Shown here: positions 8,129 through 15,306 of the stretch, one piece after another
How the letters are laid out: every line of letters starts with the position of its first letter
Position numbering within the stretch: the first letter of the stretch is position 1
Origin: an uncultured Bacilli bacterium
GTDB lineage: Bacteria; Bacillota_I; Bacilli_A; RF39; UBA660
DNA length: 64,000 nt
NCBI GenBank assembly: GCA_934102215.1
Contig: CAKOSH010000002.1
Location: 62,001 to 126,000 of the forward strand
Reading direction: 5' to 3'
Program-made: the position numbers and the translations under genes
The notes under the pieces: generated by a model
What the model was told of the DNA's origin: nothing
Seen by the model: the letters and a program-made list of their open reading frames with translations, nothing else
The model's database searches: none

Positions 8129-9535
8129 ATGAAAAACATTAAAAAATTATTTGGGTTGTTATTTGCTTTTGTATTTGCATTAGTACAAGTAAATGCAGCT
8201 GGAAATGGTACAATTACAGTTGAAAAAGCAGTAGTTGGCGAAACTTATTCTATCTATAGAGTATTAGATTTAGAAACTTATGATAAAACTAATAATCATT
8301 ATATCTATAGAGCTAATGCAGATTTTAAAGCTTTTGTAGAAAGTACTGAAGCTAGTGCTTACCTTGAAGCTAAAAATGAAAATGGAAATACATATTATGT
8401 ATGGAAAGGTGATACAACTGATACAAGAGTACAAGAATTTGCTAAGTTAGCATTTGCTTATGCTGAAAATAATAGTATAGAGCCAGTTGCTTCAACTAAG
8501 GCAACAAGTACAACAGTAGAATTTAAAAATTTAGATTTAGGTTATTATTTAATGAGTTCTACAACTGCAGAAAAGGATGCTAGATTATTAAGTTTAACAA
8601 CTACTAATCCAAGTACAACAACAAGAGAAAAGAATACTTTAACTCCAGATGTAGATAAAGAAGTTGAAGAAAAAGGTACATATGGAAAAACTAACGATGC
8701 TAGTATTGGTGATACAGTAAACTTTAAAGCAACTATTACAGCTGGTGCTGGTTATACTGATTATAAACTTCGTGATAAAATGAGTGCTGGTCTTACTTTC
8801 AATACTAATTCAGTAGTAGTAAAAATTGGTGATACAGTAGTAGATTCATCTAACTATACAGTTAGAACAGATGTATCAGGTTATACATTTATAATTGAAT
8901 TTAAGAATGAATATATTGTTACATTACCAAAGAATACAGTAATTACTGTTACATATTCAGCTATCTTAAATGAAAATGCAATAGTTGAAGGAGAAGGAAA
9001 TCCAAACGTATTAGATTTAGCTTATGGTGATACTAATACTCCAGAAAAGAAAACTATTACTTATTCATATGCATTTGATGTAATTAAAATTGATGGAAAA
9101 GAAAGAACACAATTAACAGGTGCTGAATTTAGATTATATGATGCTAAAACTAATGGTAATGAAATTAAAGTTGTATTAGTAGATGCAACATCTAATACTT
9201 ATCGTGTAGCTAGAGCTAATGAAACTGGTGTAACTATTAAAGCTGATAAAGCAACTATCTTAGGTTTAGATGCTGGTACATATTACTTAGAAGAAGTTGT
9301 TGCTCCAACTGGTTATAATAAATTAACTAGTAGAGTAGAAATAATTATTTCTAAAATAAATAGTGATAATACATTTAGTAGATTTAGTACTAATGTTGAA
9401 AACTATACAGGTTCTAAGTTACCAGAAACAGGTGGAATTGGTACTACATTATTCTTAACATTAGGTTCAATCTTAGTAATAGGATTTGGTCTATTATTAG
9501 TAACTAAATTAAGAATATATAAAGAAAATATATAA
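8129..9535 (+). CDS. Major backbone pilin, SpaH/EbpB type, LPETG-anchored
   Basis: 468 residues. The signal peptide ends at VNAAG. The segment TPDVDKEVEEKG (about 165-177) is a likely equivalent of the pilin motif, whose Lys is joined to the next subunit. A central fimbrial isopeptide domain (ASIGDTVNFKATI) and a C-terminal CnaB domain (GAEFRLYDA, YYLEEVVAPTGYN) follow. The protein ends with LPETG at about 431, a hydrophobic helix and a short basic tail. A strong AAAGGAAAGGA precedes the start. Its codon use is richer in frequently used codons than its neighbours', as expected for an abundant pilus subunit. Confidence 0.92.
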   Translation: MKNIKKLFGLLFAFVFALVQVNAAGNGTITVEKAVVGETYSIYRVLDLETYDKTNNHYIYRANADFKAFVESTEASAYLEAKNENGNTYYVWKGDTTDTRVQEFAKLAFAYAENNSIEPVASTKATSTTVEFKNLDLGYYLMSSTTAEKDARLLSLTTTNPSTTTREKNTLTPDVDKEVEEKGTYGKTNDASIGDTVNFKATITAGAGYTDYKLRDKMSAGLTFNTNSVVVKIGDTVVDSSNYTVRTDVSGYTFIIEFKNEYIVTLPKNTVITVTYSAILNENAIVEGEGNPNVLDLAYGDTNTPEKKTITYSYAFDVIKIDGKERTQLTGAEFRLYDAKTNGNEIKVVLVDATSNTYRVARANETGVTIKADKATILGLDAGTYYLEEVVAPTGYNKLTSRVEIIISKINSDNTFSRFSTNVENYTGSKLPETGGIGTTLFLTLGSILVIGFGLLLVTKLRIYKENI

Positions 9536-9554
9536 TAAAAAATAGTCAGTGATA

Positions 9555-9590
9555 AGATAGTATAGGAAGATTAATTCTTCTTATACTATC
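9555..9590 (+). promoter_or_regulatory. Inverted repeat between backbone pilin and sortase genes
   Basis: GATAGTATA and TATACTATC pair, with an additional inner GGAAGA/TCTTCT-like arm. No T-run follows, so it is more likely an mRNA-stabilising or processing hairpin than a full terminator. It would favour more backbone pilin than sortase. Confidence 0.6.
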
Positions 9591-9633
9591 AATATAAATA
9601 TTAATTGGTAGAAAGGGTAAGTGGTATTAAGTT

Positions 9634-10506
9634 ATGAAAGATCATAAGATCACAATGTTAATGATATTATTTTTTTTCATAGGACTTTTAGTATTTTTTT
9701 ACCCAACATTAAGTAATTATTATAATGAAAAGAATCAATCTAGAACAATATATAATTATGAAAATATCTTAAAGAATACTAATCAAATTGATTTTGAAAA
9801 AGTTAAAAATGATGCGATAGAGTATAATAAAAAATTAAGTAAGTTAAAAGAACCGTTACTTACATATGATACTTTAAAAAACTATAAAAAGTTATTAAAT
9901 GTTAATAATGATGGAATGATGGGATATTTAACAATAGATAAGATTAAAGTTGAACTTCCTATATATCATACAGTAAGTGAAGAAGTATTAAATTCAAGTG
10001 TAGGACATTTAGAGGGAACTTCACTTCCAATAGGTGGAAAAGGTACACATAGTGTATTATCTGCTCATAGAGGTCTTCCATCCGCTAAACTTTTTACAGA
10101 ATTAGATAAATTAGAGATTGGAGATACTTTTAAAATTACTATATTAGATGAAACTCATGTTTATAAAGTTGATAAAATATCAATAGTTAAACCAAACGAT
10201 AGAAATGAACTTAAGATTGATAAAGATAATGAATATGTTACATTACTTACTTGTACACCTTATGGAATCAATACGCATAGACTTCTAGTTAGGGGAGTGA
10301 GAGTCCAAGGTGATATTAAAAAAGATTATATAACAACAGAAGGATTTAAAGTAAATAGATTAATAGTAATGCCTATTATAGCACTTCCAATAATAGCGTT
10401 ATTACTAATTGTATTATTAATAAAACCTGTTAAAAGAGTTAATATTAATAAATATGAAGAGTATCTTTATCCAAATGGAAAAGATTTTCATGGAGGTAAA
10501 ATATGA
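9634..10506 (+). CDS. srtC: Class C sortase (pilin polymerase)
   Basis: 290 residues with transmembrane helices at both ends (about 6-25 and 244-263), typical of class C. The catalytic set is visible: His145 in SAHRGL, Cys207 in TLLTCTP, and an Arg in THRLLVRG. It cleaves the LPxTG signals of the two upstream pilins and links them covalently. The class C lid motif (DPF/DPW) is not seen at the usual place; the region reads KEPLLTYDTLKNY, so the lid may be altered. The stop overlaps the start of the next gene (ATGA). Confidence 0.92.
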   Translation: MKDHKITMLMILFFFIGLLVFFYPTLSNYYNEKNQSRTIYNYENILKNTNQIDFEKVKNDAIEYNKKLSKLKEPLLTYDTLKNYKKLLNVNNDGMMGYLTIDKIKVELPIYHTVSEEVLNSSVGHLEGTSLPIGGKGTHSVLSAHRGLPSAKLFTELDKLEIGDTFKITILDETHVYKVDKISIVKPNDRNELKIDKDNEYVTLLTCTPYGINTHRLLVRGVRVQGDIKKDYITTEGFKVNRLIVMPIIALPIIALLLIVLLIKPVKRVNINKYEEYLYPNGKDFHGGKI

Positions 10507-11399
10507 AAAGAATAAAAATTTTATTATTATCTATACTTATGATATTTAATATTGGTAAAATTGATGCTTTAGGAAGTAATACAGTAGATTTTAATGAAAA
10601 GGGAAGTATAGAGATAACTTTATTTGAGAAGAATGATAATGTGAAAATAGAAGGAGTAGAACTTACTATTTATAAAGTAGCAGATGCTTATGAAAAGAAT
10701 CATAATCTTTTTCTTGAATATGTAAATGAGTTATCAAGTTGTAATGTTTCCTTAGAAGATTTAGAATCTGCGGATGTTGCTTCTAATATTGAAAAATGTA
10801 TTTCAAATGATTATGCTGGAATATCTAAGCTAACTAATCAAGATGGATATGTTAAATACGATAATTTAGATTTAGGACTTTATCTAGTTAAACAAACTAA
10901 TAAAGTAGATGGATTTTCTAAAATTGATTCATTTTTATCAATGATACCAAAAGTAATTGATAATAAATGGGAATATGATATTAAAGCTACTCCTAAAACT
11001 GATATTATAAGAGTAATGGATATTAATGTACGTAAGGTATGGAATACTTCAAATAACAATACTAATCATGGTATTAATTTACCTAAAAGTATTACTATAG
11101 AATTATTACTTAATGATGAAGTAGTTGATACTATTAAACTTAGTAATGAAAACGAATGGAAACATACATGGACAGATTTACCAAAAAGTGATTCTTATAT
11201 TGTACGTGAAATTAATGTTCCAAAAGGATGGACTGTAACATATCAAAAAGAAGATAATTCTTTTATAGTTACAAATACAAGCACTTTAGTTCAAACAGGA
11301 CAAATGTTATGGATTGTATTATTAATTGGAATGATTGGTGTTGTATTCATAATAGCTAGTTTAGTATACAATAAGGTATCACATGAACAAAACTGCTAA
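10503..11399 (+). CDS. Base-type pilin with LVQTG sorting-like signal
   Basis: 298 residues. The signal peptide ends near KIDALG. A prealbumin-like beta domain (IEITLFEKNDNVKIEGVELTIYKVADA) is followed by a CnaB domain (about 178-262, MDINVRKVW ... YIVREINVPKGW). The C-terminus has LVQTGQ followed by a hydrophobic helix and a Lys-containing tail. The non-canonical QTG signal, and the second sortase gene that overlaps its end, suggest that this subunit is anchored to the cell wall by that sortase and forms the pilus base. The start overlaps the class C sortase stop. Confidence 0.82.
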   Translation: MKRIKILLLSILMIFNIGKIDALGSNTVDFNEKGSIEITLFEKNDNVKIEGVELTIYKVADAYEKNHNLFLEYVNELSSCNVSLEDLESADVASNIEKCISNDYAGISKLTNQDGYVKYDNLDLGLYLVKQTNKVDGFSKIDSFLSMIPKVIDNKWEYDIKATPKTDIIRVMDINVRKVWNTSNNNTNHGINLPKSITIELLLNDEVVDTIKLSNENEWKHTWTDLPKSDSYIVREINVPKGWTVTYQKEDNSFIVTNTSTLVQTGQMLWIVLLIGMIGVVFIIASLVYNKVSHEQNC

Positions 11400-11931
11400 A
11401 AAGATATTGTATATAGGTATATCATTAATAATAATTGCTTTACTTTTACTTATATATTTTGAATGGGAAGAAATATATTCTAAAAAAGAAAGTAATGATA
11501 TAATGAAAACTATATTAAATAATAAAGATAATAATAAAAATGAAGATGAAATAGTTATTGATGATTTAAAATATATTGGATATATAGTTATACCAACATT
11601 AGATTTAAATTTACCAATTAGTAAGGAATTTTCGTATTCTTCACTAAAGAAATCTCCAACTTTATATTATGGATCACTTGAAAATAATAATATGGTAATA
11701 TGTGGTCATTCTTATAAATCACATTTTAGATATTTATATAAGTTAAAACAAGGTGATGAAGTTATATTTGTTGATACTAAGAATAATAGATATACTTATA
11801 AAGTTGAATTAGTTGAAGAACTTGCTTCTACTGATATTAAGGAAATGATTGAAAGTGATTTTGATTTAACTCTTTATACTTGTACTCGTGATGGACTTAG
11901 AAGAGTTACAGTTAGATGTAATAGAGTTTAA
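11383..11931 (+). CDS. Second sortase of the pilus locus (housekeeping/class B- or D-like)
   Basis: 182 residues. One N-terminal membrane helix (about 7-24) is followed by a compact sortase domain. Catalytic residues are His109 (ICGHSY), Cys167 (TLYTCT) and Arg in GLRRVTVR. It lacks the C-terminal helix of class C enzymes, so it is a wall-anchoring type; the exact class is uncertain. It overlaps the base pilin by 17 bases and probably recognises the LVQTG signal, fixing the pilus to peptidoglycan. A terminator follows. Confidence 0.85.
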   Translation: MNKTAKKILYIGISLIIIALLLLIYFEWEEIYSKKESNDIMKTILNNKDNNKNEDEIVIDDLKYIGYIVIPTLDLNLPISKEFSYSSLKKSPTLYYGSLENNNMVICGHSYKSHFRYLYKLKQGDEVIFVDTKNNRYTYKVELVEELASTDIKEMIESDFDLTLYTCTRDGLRRVTVRCNRV

Positions 11932-11950
11932 AACTTCTGTGTATATAATA

Positions 11951-11978
11951 AAGTAAACGTTTGTGTTTGCTTTTTTTT
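11951..11978 (+). terminator. Terminator of the pilus operon
   Basis: AAGTAAAC pairs with GTTTGCTT (one G-U), with a 6-base loop, and the 3' arm runs into eight T. Confidence 0.8.
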
Positions 11979-11993
11979 GTGTTATTTGCTTAA

Positions 11994-12020
11994 ACATATT
12001 AATATACACTACATACAATA
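11994..12020 (+). promoter_or_regulatory. Possible SigK-type promoter of the CotD-like gene
   Basis: CATACAATA at 12012-12020 fits the sporulation SigK -10 pattern CATANNNTA, with ACA fifteen bases upstream as a -35. A mother-cell sigma factor would suit a coat protein. No good SigA pair is seen in the same place. The match is short and could be chance in such AT-rich DNA. Confidence 0.4.
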
Positions 12021-12044
12021 ATAGTAGTAAAGGAGTTGTTAATT

Positions 12045-12365
12045 ATGAATAATTCTATGGGAATGTATCAAGGCTATAGTGTTGAAGGTAGTGCTGAATT
12101 AAAAGTTACTCCAGATACTATGAAACCTATGATGGAAACTTCTTGCAATACTATTCCTGGTATGATATGTGAACCAATTTATGAATGTCCTAAAGAAAGA
12201 TGTATTCATAGACAAATAGTACATGAAGTACCACATGTTTGCCCAGTTAATACAAGAATTATAAATCATCATATCTATAAACATACATATAGTCCATGTT
12301 ATACATGTACTGAAGAAAATGAAATATGTAATGTTAATGATAATTGTTGTGGTGGATTAATGTAA
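12045..12365 (+). CDS. CotD-family spore coat protein (putative)
   Basis: 106 residues from the ATG nine bases after AAGGAG; a TTG nine bases upstream is part of that leader. The C-terminal half has the CotD pattern of paired Cys/His elements: a CIHRQIVHEVPHVCPV segment, then TRIINHHIYKHTYSPC, ending CNVNDNCCGG. This compares with B. subtilis CotD 'VPHIHP.HTTNVNHQHF.H.HYFPH' and its CCDY end. It has no signal peptide. In CotD the Cys and His are thought to support cross-linking in the inner coat. The gene stands alone between terminators. With yqfC and yqfD elsewhere in the window it hints at sporulation ability. Confidence 0.62.
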   Translation: MNNSMGMYQGYSVEGSAELKVTPDTMKPMMETSCNTIPGMICEPIYECPKERCIHRQIVHEVPHVCPVNTRIINHHIYKHTYSPCYTCTEENEICNVNDNCCGGLM

Positions 12366-12534
12366 TTTAAGTAAAAGAGTTGTTTTATTAAATGACTTTT
12401 TTATTTGTATTTTTAAAATGTTATAGTGACTTTTTTGAAAGTTGTATAATACAAGAAAAAATGTTATGATATATAAAGAAAAAAGTTAAAAATTATAAGT
12501 ACTTAAAAAAATATATATTAAATGGAGTAGTAAT

Positions 12535-13281
12535 ATGGATATAAAAAAAATAAAAAACGAATTATTAAAACAAAAAGAATCAAAATTCAAAGGTAATATA
12601 TATCATTATTCACAAGTCAATTTTGCATACAATTCAAATAAAATTGAAGGTAGTAAACTCACAAGTGATGAGACAGAGTCTATTTTTAATACATCATCTT
12701 TTATTCCTAAAAGTGATACATTAATTAAATTAGATGATTTAATTGAAACAAAAAATCATTTTAAATTATTTGATTATATGCTTGATAATATTGATAATTC
12801 TTTAAATAAAGAAATGTTAATAGAAATGAATAAAATATTAAAACGTGGAACAAGTGATGAGGATAATCCTAGATACAATGTTGGTGGTTTCAAAGTACTT
12901 CCTAATATTATTGGTACAATAAGTGTTATAAATACAACTGATCCTAAAGATGTTGATAGAGAAATTGATAAGTTATTAGATGAATATAATTCTAAAAGTA
13001 ATATTACTTTAGAAGATATAATAGATTTTCATTATAGATTTGAAAAAATACATCCTTTTAGTGATGGTAATGGTCGTGTTGGTAGAATTATTATGTTTAA
13101 GGAATGTTTAAAAAATAATATAATGCCATTTATAGTTTTGGATGAAGACAAATCGTATTATATTCGTGGGTTAAAGCAATATGAAAATGATAAAATGTTC
13201 TTAATTGATACTATAGGTCATGAACAAGATTTATATGAGAAAGTTTGTAATGAGTTATTAGATTTTGATATAGAAGAGTAA
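12535..13281 (+). CDS. Fic family protein (AMPylase-type), class II self-inhibited
   Basis: 248 residues. The Fic active-site loop HPFSDGNGRVGR begins at His173 and is complete, so the protein should transfer a nucleotide moiety, usually AMP, to a hydroxyl of a target protein. An inhibitory helix motif S34-x-x-x-E38-G39 (NSNKIEGS) lies near the N-terminus, as in class II Fic proteins, and would block ATP binding until released. No DNA-binding domain is visible. TATAAT upstream suggests its own promoter. A weak GGAGTAG precedes the start. The target cannot be inferred. Confidence 0.88.
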   Translation: MDIKKIKNELLKQKESKFKGNIYHYSQVNFAYNSNKIEGSKLTSDETESIFNTSSFIPKSDTLIKLDDLIETKNHFKLFDYMLDNIDNSLNKEMLIEMNKILKRGTSDEDNPRYNVGGFKVLPNIIGTISVINTTDPKDVDREIDKLLDEYNSKSNITLEDIIDFHYRFEKIHPFSDGNGRVGRIIMFKECLKNNIMPFIVLDEDKSYYIRGLKQYENDKMFLIDTIGHEQDLYEKVCNELLDFDIEE

Positions 13282-13323
13282 ATTTATTAATAAAATATAA
13301 GTTTACTTTTTATTTTGTTATTA

Positions 13324-13352
13324 TTGACAAATGTATGGACAATGTATATACT
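13324..13352 (+). promoter_or_regulatory. SigA-type promoter of the antitoxin-like gene
   Basis: TTGACA (13324-13329) is separated by 17 bases from TATACT. It lies about 25 bases before the ribosome-binding site of the downstream gene and excludes longer upstream starts. Confidence 0.7.
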
Positions 13353-13371
13353 TCATATTGAAGGTGAAATA

Positions 13372-13578
13372 ATGAATAATTTTGATGGAAAAGCATTAAA
13401 TTTAAAAGTAAACGGTGTATTAAATATTGATAGTGATATTGATATTATAAGTGTTCCTAAAAAGAAAAAAATTTCTTTAGCAAATGAGTTTAAGAATTAT
13501 AAAGGTAAGAACTTAGCAAAAGATTTTTCATGGGATGAATGCGTAGGAAAAGAAATATTAAGTTTATTGAAAGGTTAA
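13372..13578 (+). CDS. Antitoxin-like small protein (MazE/AbrB-adjacent type)
   Basis: 68 residues from the ATG after GAAGGTGA; upstream in-frame codons overlap the promoter. The C-terminal half (ISLANEFKNYKGKNLAKDFSWDECVGKEIL) resembles the toxin-neutralising tail 'ykgk..a.efdWdePvGkEiW' of small antitoxins. The N-terminus is short and lacks an obvious full AbrB fold. No MazF- or PemK-like toxin gene is adjacent; the next gene is DUF4186. It may be an orphan antitoxin, or may have a partner not recognised here. Confidence 0.5.
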   Translation: MNNFDGKALNLKVNGVLNIDSDIDIISVPKKKKISLANEFKNYKGKNLAKDFSWDECVGKEILSLLKG

Positions 13579-13612
13579 GCAATATTAGATGCTTGTATAA
13601 CTGAATAATATT

Positions 13613-13966
13613 ATGAATGATATTTTTGAGAGATTGTCTAAGTCAAAATTTAGAAGTAGGTTTCATTTAAAAGATAAAGATAAAAAATATATTGAAGAAA
13701 AAGGTATTGATACCATAAAAAAACATGCATATGATTTTATTAATAATAGATTATCAGATGTAAGTAATGTAATAGATGGAAAGCAAACACCAATGAGAGG
13801 TCATCCTGTTTTTATAGCGCAGCATGCGACTGCTTGTTGTTGTAGAGGCTGTTTAGAAAAATGGTATCATATACCCAAAGGTAGATTACTTACTAAAGAT
13901 GAAACTGATTATATAGTAAATATTATTATGAAATGGATAAATAATGAAATGGATAGAAAGGATTAA
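13613..13966 (+). CDS. DUF4186 family protein
   Basis: 117 residues. The core RGHPVFIAQHATACCCRGCLEKWYHIPKGR matches the DUF4186 signature, with a Cys-Cys-Cys-x-x-Cys cluster and His residues that could bind a metal. It has no signal peptide or membrane segment. Function is unknown. Only 2 bases separate it from the next gene, so the two are cotranscribed. The ribosome-binding site is weak. Confidence 0.8.
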   Translation: MNDIFERLSKSKFRSRFHLKDKDKKYIEEKGIDTIKKHAYDFINNRLSDVSNVIDGKQTPMRGHPVFIAQHATACCCRGCLEKWYHIPKGRLLTKDETDYIVNIIMKWINNEMDRKD

Positions 13967-13968
13967 TT

Positions 13969-14598
13969 ATGATTAAGAAATATGAGAAAATGTTAAATAT
14001 GAATGCAACTATCGCAAGAAATTTATTTGATAGAGTAGATTATCCATGGGAAGTGCTTCCACTTATAAAAGATTATATTTTAGAGATTATTTCTACTTTA
14101 GATAGCGATTATATTAAATTAAAAGATGATGTATATGTACATAAAACTGTTAAGATAGAAGAAGGAGCATATATAAATGGACCAACTATAATATGTGAAA
14201 ATAGTGTTATAAGACATAATGCTTATATTAGGGGTTCTGTTATAATTGGTAAAAATTCTGTAATAGGTAATTCTACTGAAGTAAAAAATTCTATACTTTT
14301 TGATAAGGTAGAGTGTCCACACTTTAATTATGTAGGTGATTCTGTTTTAGGTGAACATGCTCATTTAGGAGCAGGTGTTATACTTTCAAATGTAAGAAGT
14401 GATAAGAAAGAAGTAAATGGTTTTCGTAAATGCGGTTCTGTTTTAGGAAATAATACTGAAATTGGATGTAATAGTGTATTATGTCCTGGAACTATAATAG
14501 GTGAAAATAGTAGTGTTTATCCACTTACAATGGTAAAAGGTGAAGTAGAAAGTAATATGATAGTTAAATCAACATATGAGATAGTTAAGAAGAAGTAG
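13969..14598 (+). CDS. Hexapeptide-repeat acyltransferase, GlmU C-terminal-like
   Basis: 209 residues. From about 60 on there are imperfect hexapeptide repeats ([LIV]-G-x4) that form a left-handed beta helix: VKIEEGAYINGPTI, VIGKNSVIG, GENSSVYP. The protein resembles the acyltransferase half of UDP-N-acetylglucosamine pyrophosphorylase/acetyltransferase, or related nucleotidyltransferase-linked proteins, without the pyrophosphorylase domain. The N-terminus (RNLFDRVDYPWEVLPLIKDYI) is a short helical cap. Substrate is unknown; an acetyl-CoA-dependent sugar modification is likely. A terminator overlaps the stop. Confidence 0.72.
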   Translation: MIKKYEKMLNMNATIARNLFDRVDYPWEVLPLIKDYILEIISTLDSDYIKLKDDVYVHKTVKIEEGAYINGPTIICENSVIRHNAYIRGSVIIGKNSVIGNSTEVKNSILFDKVECPHFNYVGDSVLGEHAHLGAGVILSNVRSDKKEVNGFRKCGSVLGNNTEIGCNSVLCPGTIIGENSSVYPLTMVKGEVESNMIVKSTYEIVKKK

Positions 14599-14615
14599 AC
14601 ATTGTTTACTTTTTT
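14594..14615 (+). terminator. Terminator after the hexapeptide acyltransferase gene
   Basis: AGTAGAC / GTTTACT (one G-U), loop ATT, then five T. The stem includes the stop codon. Confidence 0.72.
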
Positions 14616-14639
14616 CTTTTGTAAAAATTTTATTTCATA

Positions 14640-14697
14640 TTGACAATTGAGTATGTATTCAACTATAATGTTAATAGTTGAAAGTATATTCAACTAT
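14640..14697 (+). promoter_or_regulatory. Promoter and ArsR/CadC-type operator of the metal efflux operon
   Basis: TTGACA (14640-14645) and TATAAT (14664-14669) are spaced by 18. A perfect 9-bp inverted repeat, TTCAACTAT / ATAGTTGAA with 7 bases between (14658-14682), covers the -10. A third half-site TTCAACTAT lies at 14689-14697. This is where an ArsR/CadC repressor would block the promoter and be released by metal. Confidence 0.85.
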
Positions 14698-14709
14698 AAA
14701 GGAGTTTAT

Positions 14710-15081
14710 ATGTCAAAGAATGAATTTACTTGTGATTGCAATATTATACATGAAGATAGTGTGAATCATGTTAAAAAAAGTATGCCTAATGAATATTATT
14801 TTAATGATCTTGCTGATTTATTTAAATTAATAGGTGATACGACAAGATGTAAAATGTTATATATACTTGATAAATATGAAATGTGTGTATGTGATATAGC
14901 GAATGTTCTTAATATGACTAAATCTGCTGTATCTCATCAACTTGCAACTCTTAGAAGAAGCGGTATTGTTAAATGTAGAAAGAGTGGCAAAGAAGTGTAC
15001 TATACACTTGATGATGATCATATAGTTAAATTATTTGAAATGGCTGATGCTCATATAAATCATGGAAGGAAAGAGATGTAA
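14710..15081 (+). CDS. cadC: ArsR/SmtB (CadC-like) metal-sensing repressor
   Basis: 123 residues from the ATG after AAAGGAG; earlier in-frame starts lie inside the promoter and operator. A winged-helix domain includes the recognition region MTKSAVSHQLATLRRSGIV. Metal ligands resemble CadC: an N-terminal CDC pair (Cys8, Cys10) plus CVCD on helix alpha3. A possible alpha5 zinc site is present in the C-terminal DDDH...H..H region. It should repress its own operon and release DNA on binding Cd, Pb or Zn. Stop and next start overlap (TAATG). Confidence 0.88.
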   Translation: MSKNEFTCDCNIIHEDSVNHVKKSMPNEYYFNDLADLFKLIGDTTRCKMLYILDKYEMCVCDIANVLNMTKSAVSHQLATLRRSGIVKCRKSGKEVYYTLDDDHIVKLFEMADAHINHGRKEM

Positions 15082-15305
15082 TGAAAAATTATAAATTTAA
15101 AATAGAAGGGCTTGATTGTGCGAATTGTGCTAGTACACTTGAAAGTGAAATTAGTAGGATATCACTTATAAATAATGTAAGTATAAGTTTTATGAGTCAA
15201 AGATTATCTTTTAATTGTGAAGAAGATAATTATGATGAGGTAGTTAAACTGATTAAAAAAATCATTAAAAAAGAAGAGCCTGATGTAACTATTGAGGAAT
15301 TATAA
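15081..15305 (+). CDS. Heavy-metal-associated (HMA) domain protein
   Basis: 74 residues making a single ferredoxin-like HMA domain. The metal-binding CxxC is in GLDCANCAS (Cys13, Cys16 region). In most Cd/Zn ATPases this domain is fused to the pump's N-terminus; here it is a separate gene whose stop is one base before the ATPase start. It probably delivers metal to the pump or acts as its detached regulatory domain. Confidence 0.87.
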   Translation: MKNYKFKIEGLDCANCASTLESEISRISLINNVSISFMSQRLSFNCEEDNYDEVVKLIKKIIKKEEPDVTIEEL

Positions 15306-15306
15306 A

